A stretch of 64,000 nt of DNA. Origin: Linum tenue. Lineage: Eukaryota; Streptophyta; Magnoliopsida; Malpighiales; Linaceae. The position numbers were made by a program, and so were the translations under genes. The stretch lies in contig CAMGYJ010000004.1 of NCBI GenBank assembly GCA_946122785.1, positions 14,406,150 to 14,470,149 on the forward strand, read 5' to 3'. Below the pieces are notes generated by a model that saw only the letters and a program-made list of their open reading frames with translations, had not been told where the DNA came from and searched no databases. Below are positions 24,725-34,500 of this stretch, one piece after another (the stretch's first letter is position 1; every line of letters starts with the position of its first letter).

Positions 24725-24746
24725 GTTTGCTTGTCCCTAAGCAAAC
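24725..24746 (-). other. Hairpin beside the polypurine tract
   Basis: A perfect 8-bp stem, GTTTGCTT pairing with AAGCAAAC, with a six-base loop lies four bases from the polypurine tract. Its place suggests a role in 3' end formation or plus-strand priming; that is inference. Confidence 0.6.
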
Positions 24747-26160
24747 CAAGTCAGACACCAGGTAAGCTCGAGACATTTCAATCAAGCAGGCTTTAGGGCA
24801 AATCATATCGGCACAAAAGACGTGGATCATACTGGCTTTCGAACATCAACACATGGCAACTCGAACGACAATCTAGACAACCACCACAGATGACATTCGA
24901 ATGCAATAAAGTTGAGCAAAGGAAGAATTCTCTTCTGTTCACCAACCAACATAGACTTGACTCAACCACTTGTTCAAAACAGTCACTTCATGCGCAAAGC
25001 TCAAGATATCAAAATTAAGACCGAGCAATCTAGGTCCTCACCGGGGTAAAGAGTATAGAGAAAATGAGAAAATGAATTGCTCACTCTCGACCAGTGGGGT
25101 CAGGACAAATTGATGCGAAAAATGCGCATGCTTATTCTCTCAATCCCTAACATCTCTTCACCATGAATGCAGCCTCTAAATGCTAGAGTTCACATAAGGG
25201 GGGTGTCACCACTAACTAATCCGGAGGTCTTAGACACAGGTTCAAATGACTGGTTAGGGTCTTGGACATGGGGAAAAGGCCTTTTAGGTGGTGGCAGTTA
25301 TAGCACAAGGTTCCACATTTCCAGACCCAACAAAACCACAATCAAGCAAACCAGTAACTTTCGTTCTGCTATTGTGCATTAATCAAATTCTTCAGGGCAC
25401 AAGAGCGAAGGAGGTTATATGAATGTTAGCATTTCCAAGCCAGACTGCTAGAAAACACTACTTAATGGGCACTATTCAGAATTTTTGGTGGTGGCTCTCT
25501 TTTGCTTTCATTTTTTTCTTTGTTTTTCTTTATTTTTTTCCTTTATTCATTCCTTAAGAGAACCACCACCTCTGCACATTTTTCAAACACACGCCCAACT
25601 TTTAAGCACTACCTCCAACCCTCACATTACATTTAGCAGAACAGCAGAAAGCATGCAAAAACCACTCCGTGGAACCTTCTAAAAGATGCAAAGGGTGATT
25701 TTTCATTTCAGACCGAAAGAAAGGATAACACACGGCTCAAAAGGGCTGACTAGGGGATATGACACATCAGGACAGTCAGTTTGGTCGTGGGCTAATCCTA
25801 TGCCTCCATCATCTTAGCTAGTGACAATGTGAATGCTACATTTCATGGAAGAGGGATCTATCGCACAAGAAAGAAATGAGCAGGCTCAAATCTCACATGG
25901 CTACCTATATGCTCTATCTCACATTCTGATTCCCTAAACTAGATGCATAAATGACTGTCAAAAGCAAGTGATCAAATGCAGGTCGCAGTTGGTAAGCAAA
26001 CAGTCGAAAACTGAACCCCTACACAACTCTCCTACACATCTCAGTCATCGTAATAGGCTATCTTAGTCACACTCAAGTTGTCATGCATCGAGTCAAAAGC
26101 CATTCAATTCTCTAATCACATCCACAGTGCCAATACGATCAATTATCAAGCAAACAGCAG
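24747..26160 (-). other. Non-coding stretch between the two polypurine tracts
   Basis: About 1.4 kb with only short, overlapping frames on both strands (for example 25167-25382 and 25485-25682). No domain was recognised. A long pyrimidine-rich run lies at 25500-25550. Confidence 0.5.
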
Positions 26161-26212
26161 TGCTTGGAGCCCTCAAATCTCAAGATTTGGACAGTGGACT
26201 AGGCTCCAAGCA
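26161..26212. ncRNA. Structured repeat A (nested stem-loops)
   Basis: An 11-bp outer stem (TGCTTGGAGCC at 26161-26171 with GGCTCCAAGCA at 26202-26212) encloses a 6-bp inner hairpin (CAAATC/GATTTG, loop TCAA, 26174-26189) followed by the single-stranded block GACAGTGGACTA. Two further copies at 27834 and 27926 keep the loop block and the pairing but not the stem bases. Confidence 0.6.
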
Positions 26213-26240
26213 CCCATGCACCCGTTCCAATTAATACAAA

Positions 26241-26256
26241 GAACCCCCCCACACTT
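26241..26256 (-). other. Second, internal polypurine tract
   Basis: On the minus strand AAGTGTGGGGGGGTTC repeats the terminal polypurine tract with two extra G. It is preceded by a GAGGACATTGTCGC block of the kind that precedes polypurine tracts in Athila elements. It lies about 280 bp after the end of the env-position ORF. Confidence 0.65.
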
Positions 26257-26533
26257 AAATGCGACAATGTCCTCAATGGAGCAGAGGGAAGGGGAACGAT
26301 GTTACCGTGAAATCAGGAACGGAGATCGAGAGGCGGACCAGACAATAGCAGAGGACTGGAAGGGGACCCAGTCCGAGGCACAGAGCTAAAGTCAACACAA
26401 GACACACACTGGGTGATAGAACCGAAGTTCCAAGTTTACAATCCAAAATAAAAAACAAATCCAAATGAAACAACAAAAACATGGAGTCTCAGTCTGGAAC
26501 AGGAAGCACGGTCATAACCAGGTACTTTCTCCA

Positions 26534-27763
26534 CTAGAAGTCATCGCCACCATCGCCGGCAGGTGGTGGGTACTGGTCCTCATACCCCGGGGACTGAACG
26601 AAGGGGTAGTGAACTGCGTTCGGGTCCATGCCCAGGAATGACATGATGTAGTGCTGGCCGGACATCAGACGACGGCCGCGGTCCCTCTCACGATCGAGGC
26701 GGGTGTGAAGGCACTCCTGGCCGGCCAGGATGCGCTCGTTCTGCTGAGCGATGGCCGCCAACTGATCAGAGATGGGCACCACCACGGGTGGAGGAGAGCC
26801 CGGAGCAGGAGAACTGGGGGCAGCAGAGGAGCTCGCGGAAGCCTGGGCACGAGGAGTAGCACGGCGAGGAACCCGGCGTGATACAGCAGCGCTGGACTCT
26901 GGCTGGTCTCCCGCGGCGGGCTCAAGTGGCTGGGGAAAGCCCGCAATCCAGCGAAGACGCCCTTGGCGGGCCACCAGGTGCTGAGTGCGGAGGCTGTTCA
27001 CGCTGAGTGGAGTGGGCCCGTGGACCAGGGTCATCCCAGTGATGTCGACCCCGTAGTAGCGGGCCAGGGCCGTGATTACCGGGCCACAGACAAGGGCGCG
27101 ATCTCGTTTGGCGGCAGCTTTCGCGAATGTCCGGGCGACCACCGAGCCCAGCTGGATGGTGTCCTCAGAGCGACCCATCGCCTCCATGAAAAACAGGGTC
27201 CGGAGGGTGACCCGGTTGGCCGAGCCCCGGCTGGGGGTGTAGGAACTGGTGAGCAAGTGGTTGAGGATGCGCCACTCAGGCCTGAGGAGAGATCCCCTCG
27301 TCTGGCTGGTGACGTACTCCTCGTCCACGTAATCGGGATGACAGATCCGCCTGAAGTACGCCTGGCACGGAAAATCTGTGGGATCAGTGATGTCCAAGCG
27401 CAGGATCCCGTCGCTTGAGTGGGGTGAGTTCACCCGAAGTGCATTGGCGAGCTCCCAGTAACTGATGGAGTGCTCGAGCCCGCCAAGTGTGAACTGAACT
27501 GCGTTACTATGGTCGGCATTCCCCCTCTGGTTGTGGCGGAAGGAGGCATAGAACTCCCAGACGAGCTCCTGATAGGTCGACTCGGCGAGACAGAGCAGGC
27601 GCCGCCAACCATAAGCCTGCACAGCGGCCTCCATCTGCGGCCTGGCGTGAAGTTCATCGAACACCTCAAAATCGAGGTGCAGGTGCTCGGGAATGGTGCG
27701 ATTGCGGATAGTCCGCAGTGCATGGCGCTGGGTGATGCTCAAGTGGTCGAGGTAGCGTTCCAT
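26534..27763 (-). CDS. Env-position ORF of an Athila-like element (ATHILA ORF-1 / plant transposon protein family)
   Basis: An intact 409-aa frame in the place where Athila-lineage elements carry an extra ORF after integrase. The start at 27763 (MERYLDHLSITQ) is preferred over an upstream ATG at 27916 because TTGTGCTTTGCAG, a good 3' splice site, lies five bases before it, and because the structured repeat at 27834-27881 lies in the upstream part. Residues 30-270 are globular, with the family-typical blocks LCLAESTYQELVWEFYASF, VQFTLGGLEHSISYWELANA and TLRTLFFMEAMG. Residues 290-350 are Pro/Ala/Ser/Arg-rich, and the C-terminal part is Gln/Arg-rich then acidic (GDGGDDF). No signal peptide or transmembrane segment is evident, so an envelope role is not supported. 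Function is unknown. Confidence 0.75.
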   Translation of the reverse strand: MERYLDHLSITQRHALRTIRNRTIPEHLHLDFEVFDELHARPQMEAAVQAYGWRRLLCLAESTYQELVWEFYASFRHNQRGNADHSNAVQFTLGGLEHSISYWELANALRVNSPHSSDGILRLDITDPTDFPCQAYFRRICHPDYVDEEYVTSQTRGSLLRPEWRILNHLLTSSYTPSRGSANRVTLRTLFFMEAMGRSEDTIQLGSVVARTFAKAAAKRDRALVCGPVITALARYYGVDITGMTLVHGPTPLSVNSLRTQHLVARQGRLRWIAGFPQPLEPAAGDQPESSAAVSRRVPRRATPRAQASASSSAAPSSPAPGSPPPVVVPISDQLAAIAQQNERILAGQECLHTRLDRERDRGRRLMSGQHYIMSFLGMDPNAVHYPFVQSPGYEDQYPPPAGDGGDDF

Positions 27764-27782
27764 GACCCTGCAAAGCACAAGA
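27764..27782 (-). promoter_or_regulatory. Putative 3' splice site before the env-position ORF
   Basis: On the minus strand CGTTCTTGTGCTTTGCAG is pyrimidine-rich and ends in AG, immediately before GGTCATGG, the start region of the ORF. This would fit expression from a spliced RNA. No donor is assigned. Confidence 0.45.
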
Positions 27783-27833
27783 ACGGACAAAATGGGACAC
27801 GAGCAAACGGGGTCAATGTTAGTCAAGATCACA

Positions 27834-27881
27834 CCGGGAGCCCTCATATCGGAAGATATGGACAATGGACTAGACTCCCGG
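27834..27881. ncRNA. Structured repeat B (nested stem-loops)
   Basis: Outer stem CCGGGAG/CTCCCGG (27834-27840 and 27875-27881), inner hairpin CATATC/GATATG with loop GGAA (27845-27860), then GACAATGGACTA. Compared with copies A and C, one inner-stem pair is inverted (A-T to T-A), preserving pairing. Confidence 0.6.
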
Positions 27882-27925
27882 AGAAAAAACACTCCCATCA
27901 CACGAAAAGCACACAACCAAATTCA

Positions 27926-27974
27926 CCGGGGGGCCCTCAAATCGAGCGATTTGGACAGTGGACTAGGCCCCCGG
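27926..27974. ncRNA. Structured repeat C (nested stem-loops)
   Basis: Outer stem CCGGGGGGCC with GGCCCCCGG (one bulged G), inner hairpin CAAATC/GATTTG with loop GAGC (27938-27953), then GACAGTGGACTA. It lies 45 bp from copy B, in the leader of the env-position ORF. Confidence 0.6.
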
Positions 27975-27999
27975 GAAACAAACACCAAATCCAATCCAA

Positions 28000-28555
28000 T
28001 TAATCACCAAGCAACCAACCACATCCAACATCACCACAGACCCGTAACTAATTCCCACATGCAAATGGTAGGCCGAGGGACTGAAATCCCAAGATAAAAT
28101 AGAGCATGCAAAGAAAACCATCGGCCTACCAAATCATTCTCAAATTATTGAACAATCACAAGTTCTTCACCTAACTCTAGGTATCGATTCTCCATAAATA
28201 TAAGACAAGGCAAGGAGAACACACCTGGAGACGCAAGGAGATACCCTGAGAGAGGTGAAGAAAATGGCAACAAGCACCCAAAGTCGCCGAAAAACTCACC
28301 GGAGGCTCGCCGGAGAACTCACCGCCGGCGACCCAACCTCGGCCAAACTCGTCCAAACCTCTGGGGAATGAGCTCCTCGACGCCAGGAGCGTGGGGGTGG
28401 TCGCGGTTTTTGATTTGGAGGTCGGGGGAGCGAGTTAGGGCCGAAAAATCGAAGAGAGGGAAGAAAAGGGCGATTTCCGGCGAGGGGAAGCGGGGGGGGG
28501 GGGGGGGCTAAGGTTTGTGAAAAATGGGAGAAATGAGGGGAGGGGCTGAAAAATG
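28000..28555 (-). other. Leader region with poly-G run, no gene
   Basis: Non-coding. A run of about 17 G lies at 28491-28507. The short ORFs are not recognisable. Confidence 0.45.
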
Positions 28556-28574
28556 CGTTTATATAGGGGGGGAA

Positions 28575-28830
28575 TTAAAACACGGGCGACAAAACACGGT
28601 CGTGTTTTGGCCATGTTCCGCCCGTGTTTTAAAGGCCGAGACAGTGCTCCCCCCCCCCCTTTAAAACACGGGCGGGCTCCCTTCAAAACACGGCCGTGTT
28701 TTGGAAGCCCCTCTGCCCGTGTTTTTACTGCCGCAAGGATTTAAGGCAAAATGGCAAAACACGGGCGGGCAAGGGGCAAAACACGACCGTGTTTTGACCC
28801 CCTGCTGCCCGTGTTTTTACTGCCGAGCTC
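28575..28830. repeat. Cluster of AAACACGGCCGTGTTT-type palindromes
   Basis: Repeated palindromic words (ACACGGTCGTGT, ACACGGCCGTGT, ACACGACCGTGT and the half form AAACACGGGCG) recur every 30-90 bp. The same words recur in both LTRs of this element (24290-24530 and 30630-30870), and ACACGGCCGTGT occurs in the solo LTR at 14999-16378. Confidence 0.7.
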
Positions 28831-29096
28831 AAATTGCCTCAATTTCCAAGTTCCAATTTCAAACCACCCAGACTCATTCGTGCCCCGACTCGAAAATTTA
28901 CTCAATCACACATTAAAAGGAACCGCCAGAGGCACGAAATACTTTCCAGACAGACTCCAGACAGACTCTATGACTCAAAAACCGACAAAAATGAAAAAAA
29001 CAAAAAAAAAACAAAGGGTAGAAATACAAACCGTGGTGGGGTTGCCTCCCCACAAGCGCTTCTTTACCGTCTTTTAGCTGGACGCCCATGGCGGAA

Positions 29097-29680
29097 CTAA
29101 GGGTCCGCGAGTTCCACTACCAACTCCGCACGTTCGGCCTCGTCTCCCAGGTAGAGCTTGAGACGATGGCCATTCACTTTAAACGGCTCAGTTTGCGGGT
29201 TGGCAATTTCGATTGTGCCATACGGGAACACCTGTGTGACCGTGAACGGTCCTGACCACCGGGAGCGGAGTTTTCCGGGAAAGAGCTTCAGGCGAGAGTT
29301 ATAAAGGAGAACTCGATCACCAACCTGGAACTCTTTCGGACCCTGCAACCGTGCATCGTGTAGGCGCTTAGTGCGCTCCTTGTACAGCTTGGTGTTCTCA
29401 TAGGCGTGGTAACGCCACTCTTCCAGCTCCAACATCTGCATTTTTCGCTCAATACCTGCAACACGAACATCCAAGTTGAGCAGCTTAAGGGCCCAGAAGG
29501 CCTTGTGCTCTAGCTCCACGGGCAAATGGCAAGCCTTTCCATAGACAAGCCGGTACGGTGAAGTACCAATGGGTGTCTTGTAGGCAGTGCGATACGCCCA
29601 GAGAGCATCATCGAGCTTGGTGGACCAATCTTTGCGGGACTGATCCACCGTTTTCTCCAGGATCCGCTTGAGCTCCCCGG
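29097..29680 (-). pseudogene. C-terminal fragment of Ty3/gypsy integrase
   Basis: The frame begins inside the primer-binding site region and continues as integrase: [19 protein letters not shown], then [20 protein letters not shown] (3' part of the catalytic core), a region with [14 protein letters not shown] and a GPF-type end ([20 protein letters not shown]). The zinc-binding domain, the first two catalytic acidic residues and all upstream pol are missing. The stop at 29097 is followed on the plus side by GGAACTAAG-type sequence. It is the 3' end of pol in a deleted element and not a gene in its own right. Confidence 0.85.
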
Positions 29681-29691
29681 CAACGGCGCCA
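29674..29691 (-). other. Primer-binding site, tRNA-Asp type
   Basis: On the minus strand TGGCGCCGTTGCCGGGGA is an 18-base perfect complement to the 3' end of plant tRNA-Asp (including CCA), six bases after the LTR end. It runs straight into GCTCAAGCGG of the integrase fragment. Confidence 0.9.
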
Positions 29692-29697
29692 AAAACT

Positions 29698-31057
29698 TGA
29701 CTCACTCCTACTGTCACTCTAGAAATTGGCCAAGTGTAACCACTTCCTAAAGCGTAGTATAGCGGGTTTGGGTTTTAATGTCAACTCGGGTCCTAGATGT
29801 GATGACTACTCAGTGAATTCGTATTATCTAGCAATGAAACTTTAGTGAAGGTCTAAACTAACAAGCAAGCAAAGCAACTAAACGGTTGTTTTCAGGTTAA
29901 GAGAGGTCACCCGGATATGGTTCCCCCTAGTCTGCAGTTAAGCCGGATTGTAATTACCAAGTTCAATTTCTATGATAGTTATACTGCGGAAGGTTCTCAA
30001 ACAGTCTGAAGTCTCGACTAAAGGTCTTCAGACCCTCTCAATCTGAGTCTCTAGCGGGAGACTAACCTCCACCGGAGTAAACAGATTGAGGCCCTATGAA
30101 CAAAACCTCCACTACCGAATTGAATTCGGTACAGAATAGTGAATTGGCTCCTCGACTAAAGTCACCAATTCACTACCTTCAATTAAGGATACTCTATTAA
30201 CCTAGGCAGATATTCTCATTCTAGGTTAAAGCAGAAACAACAGGAATTTGATCAGGATTCATGCCATTCAATCATTCAAACCTCAATCGAATATAATCAA
30301 TTCATAGAAACAGTACTTGGGTTCATACAATCAATCCCAACATACAGAACTAGGATTTCCCACACCCAGATGAATGGGAGAACTACTCCATGGAGAAAGA
30401 AGCAAAAGCAGAATCAGACGCGGAAATCATACTGTGAAGATGGATTTCTGCTCCTGGACGTTGAATCGGCACTTCTCCAAGCTCAAGCCAAGCTCCAATG
30501 GTGTTGAAGATCAAGCTAGGGCACTTGGGGACTCTTGTTCGTCGCTTTCTCTCTCTAGGAATCGCTCTGTCTCTCTAAAACTCGAATCCCCTCTCAATTT
30601 GGCTGAAATCTGCCTAAAAGGGCATCACTGGCCAGAACACGGTCGAGGGCACGGCCATGTTCTGGCCCAACCCGCCCGTGTTTTGGAGTCGGCATAAAAA
30701 CACGGCCACGTGCATTGTGAAAACACGGGCGTGTTCTGTGCAAAACACGACCGTGTTCTGACTTAGGCCTGCCCGTGTTTTTTAGCTGGTTCAAGCCACC
30801 CTTGGGGAGTCTCGGCGGTAAAAACACGGCCAGGAACACGGCCGTGTTCTGAGGGCCTCCTGCCCGTGTTTTGGCCCTGGCTCGTCCAAACGACTTCCAA
30901 ACGATCCGAAACTCGCGCTTGGCCTTCCTTTTGACGCCTGGGACCTGAAATAGGACAAAGTAGCACAACCCGGCGTAAAATAGGCCAAAACACACAACCA
31001 TGCTCCGCAAATGGATAAGAAATAGGGGTATAAAATCATGCAATTACATCATTATCA
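29698..31057 (-). repeat. 5' LTR of the Athila-like element
   Basis: 1360 bp, nearly identical to the 3' LTR. It differs mainly by a 12-bp duplication inside the palindrome cluster near 30830. Confidence 0.9.
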
Positions 31058-31058
31058 G

Positions 31059-31183
31059 TATGTTTAGTAAAAGAAAGATGTATATGTATTGAATGATGAG
31101 TTAATACGTAAACCCCGTTAGTATTTACTGCTGTGCGGGTGAACCAGTGGTTCGACCCATGAGTTTTAGGGTGGGGTGTTACA
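31059..31183 (+). repeat. Remaining tail of the chromovirus 5' LTR
   Basis: It ends GGGTGGGGTGTTACA directly before the primer-binding site. The LTR start TGTAACATCCC at 36061 is the matching inverted terminus. Only the last 125 bp remain here. A second copy of the same tail lies at 61193-61316. Confidence 0.85.
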
Positions 31184-31185
31184 AC

Positions 31186-31197
31186 TGGTATCAGAGC
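31186..31197 (+). other. Primer-binding site, initiator tRNA-Met type
   Basis: TGGTATCAGAGC two bases after the LTR end. Confidence 0.88.
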
Positions 31198-31526
31198 CTG
31201 GTTAGCCTTCTGCATTATAGGTATGTTACTTCCACCCCTGAGGATTAGCTACCCTCAGCAGAGGAGAGGTACTCCATACCCGTACTTGCACTAGCCTAGC
31301 TGGGGACTGAGACTAAAACATGATGATGTGTGCATGTCTGAGTCAGTTACATCGTTTTGAAAAGTTATTTATGTATTTTTCGAATGAGATGGTAAAGAGT
31401 TTCCTACGATTTTATTTAAACCTACCTTTTAAAACGAGAACTAAAAATTGATTTTTCCACCTCCATAGTGACGAATCGGAGCATAACAGCTACACACCTC
31501 CAGCTGGGAATCCACAAGGGACGGGA

Positions 31527-34500
31527 GTGACGATGGAAGTATTGTGGAAAAACCGTCTACGCGAATTCAAAGGGGAGTCGACAGATCCCCAAGAAGCGGT
31601 TGACTGGCTTAGAGAGACGGACGTACAATTTGACTACCTCCGTTACAATGAGAGGCAGAGACTGGAGGCGTTGATAATGCTTTTAAAAGGACATGCGCTG
31701 AGTTGGTGGAAATCTCAAAAGGCTGGAGTAACCTTTCCACCAACCATCTCATATCAGGAGTTCATGGTCTTGTTCAAAAATGCTTTCTTTCCTCGACAAT
31801 GGCTAAACCAGAAAAGGCGAGAGTTTGACAACCTGAAGCAAGGAGATAACACGGTCATGGCTTACTACTTGCGATTCTTTGAACTCTCTGAATGGTTTGA
31901 TATCAAGGAAGAGCGGGAGAGGAGGCTAGTTGAACAATTCCTTGATGGTCTTCCGCCAAACATCAAGGCGGGAGTATCTTCGGGAGACATGACTGACCTA
32001 ACCAGTATCAAACAGGCTGCACTAAGGAGAGAATGCATAGAAGATGAAAAGAAGCAAGCATGGAAAGAGAAGGGTGAAAAGAGGAAGACACATACCCAGC
32101 TTTCACCGTCAGCTGGAAATAACCTGGCTCGATGGTTAAACCAAACCTACAGCGGGCAAGGCATTGCACATTCAACTACACGTGCCAACACTGGGCCTGC
32201 CGGATACCCGCCTTGCCAAGTTTGCGGGAGGATGCACATGGGGGCGTGCAGAATGGCGTCCCAATCTATGGGTATTGTATGCTACACTTGTGGTCAACCC
32301 GGACGCAAGAGTTATCAATGTCCTTCCGGTAGTGCTGCACCTACGCAGTCAGTGGGATCTGTGCAAGGACCAAGAGCTCCATCTGGGAGCGGGACAAGAA
32401 GAGGAAGTCAAGGTGGCAACAACAACTTTAGAGGGACGGGAGCAAATGCTTATCCGCTGGGAAAACAAGGGTCCCAAGCAGGAGGACAAGGAGCGGAGAC
32501 ACAATCACAGGGCAGAGTTTTTGCTCTTACTCGTGGTGCTGCTGAGACCGCTCCAGATGTGGTCACCGGTACGATCTCTTTTATGGGCCAGAATTTATAT
32601 GCATTATTCAATACTGGATCTTCGCACTCCTTCATATCGGAGAAATGTGCATCAAAATTTCCTATTATGCCGGGAAAGCTGAGTACCAGTCTATGTGTAC
32701 GAACACCTCTGGGTACTTCAGTAAGGGTAGATCGAATTCTGCCTAATTGTTGTATTAAGATAGAAGAAGTAAAGTTGGAGGCAGAATTAATCATCCTGCC
32801 TTTCAACGAATTTGATGTCATACTTGGCATGGACTGGTTATCTCAACACGGAGCTGTGTTGGATTGCCAAAAGAAGGAAGTGCGTCTATTTGACGGACTT
32901 GGAAGACAAATCGTGTTCCAAGGCTTAAGAAGGAGAGAGTCCGAACCAATGGGCTTGATCTCGGCAATGGAAGCACACGCTTTGGTGAGAGAAGGATGTC
33001 AAGCATTCCTCGTCCAAGTGGAGACAAAGAATGAGGAAAAGTTGGAGGAAGTCAAGGTCGTAAATGAATTTCAGGATGTATTTCCTGATGATCTCCCCGG
33101 AGTCCCCATAGAACGAGAGGTGGATTTTAACATCGAGTTAGTACCTGGTACTGCTCCAATTTCAATTCCACCATACCGAATGGCGCCAGTAGAACTAAAA
33201 GAACTCAAAGAACAGTTGCAAGAACTGTTAGACAAAGGGTTCATACGACCAAGTACTTCACCTTGGGGAGCACCGGTCTTGTTCGTGAAGAAGAAAGATG
33301 CCTCTATGCGAATGTGCATAGACTAAAGAAGGTTGAACAAAGCAACGGTCAAGAATCGATACACGTTACCTCGTATTGACGATCTTTTCGATCAATTACA
33401 AGGGGCCTCAGTCTTCTCCAAAATTGACTTGAGATTTGGGTATCATCAACTAAAAGTGGAAGAAAATACAATATCGCTGACTGCCTTTCGAACAAGATAT
33501 GGGCATTATGAATTTCTTGTCATGCCATTTGGACTCACAAATGCGCCAGCAGTATTCATGGCTCTCATGAACAAAATTTTCCATGAATACCTTGAAAAAT
33601 TCATCATAGTATTCATCGACGACATCCTCATTTATTCAAAGAGTGAAGAAGAACATGCAGAGCATTTAAGGCTGGTATTACACACACTAGGGAAGAAGAA
33701 GTTGTATGCCAAGTTCTCAAAATGTGAATTTTGGATCCAGGAAGTTCTATTCTTGGGACACGTGGTATCGAGAAGAGGAGTAGAAGTCGACCCCAAGAAG
33801 ATTGAAGCAGTAGTAAACTGGTCTCCACCCAAAGACGTACCACAGTTACGTAGCTTTCTGGGATTGGCAGGCTACTATCGCCGATTTGTGGAAGGTTTCT
33901 CCAAAATAGCCTCACCATTGAAAAAATTGTTGAGGAAAGAAACTCGATATGTCTGGTCGGAAGACTGCCAGAAGAGTTTCGAAGAACTTAACGAAAAATT
34001 ACTTCTACCCCTATACTGACATTGCCCGTAGAAGGAGGGGAGTATGTCGTTTATAGTGATGCTTCGTATCAAGGCTTGGGTTGCGTTCTGATGCAAAATG
34101 GGAAAGTAATTGCCTATGCCTCGAGACAATTAAGGCCACATGAAGTGAACTACCCAACTCATGATCTGGAATTAGCAGCTGTGGTGTTTGCGTTGAAATT
34201 ATGGAGGCATTATCTTTATGGTGAGACCTTCAAAATTATGACCGACCACAAAAGTCTAAAATACCTCATGGATCAAAAAGAGTTGAATGGTAGACAAAAA
34301 CGATGGGTAGAGTTACTCAAAGACTATGACTGCACCATCGATTACCATCCTGGTAAGGCAAATGTTGTTGCTGATGCTTTGAGTCGAAGAGAAAGATTAC
34401 CAACTATGGTGGAGATGAGGGCCCTGGGTGTGGAGATGCAAGTTGAAGATATCACCACCCTGGTTGCACATCTAAGTATTTGACCGATGTTGCACGATCG

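Larger units (their letters stand above)
23353..31062 (-). mobile_element. Athila-like Ty3/gypsy derivative lacking gag-RT, with an env-position ORF
   Basis: The element is 23358-31057 (7700 bp) on the minus strand, flanked by the pentamer GTATG at 23353-23357 and 31058-31062. The LTRs are 23358-24705 (3' LTR, 1348 bp) and 29698-31057 (5' LTR, 1360 bp). They are nearly identical except for a 12-bp insertion at about 30830, so insertion is recent. In transcription order: 5' LTR, tRNA-Asp primer-binding site, a 3' fragment of integrase, a GC-rich palindrome cluster, a leader with two structured repeats, the env-position ORF, a third structured repeat, an internal polypurine tract, 1.5 kb of non-coding sequence, the terminal polypurine tract and the 3' LTR. 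Gag, protease, RT, RNase H and the integrase core are missing, so it would need a partner to move. Confidence 0.9.

Noticed and set aside
26534..27916. Start of the env-position ORF at 27916
   Set aside because: The upstream part overlaps structured repeat B and lies before a good splice acceptor; the first 51 residues look unlike the family.
24254..31043. Long ORFs repeated in both LTRs of the Athila-like element (for example 24254-24691 and 30594-31043)
   Set aside because: They read through the CACGGCCGTG palindromes in several frames at once and are identical because the LTRs are identical; no domain is seen.
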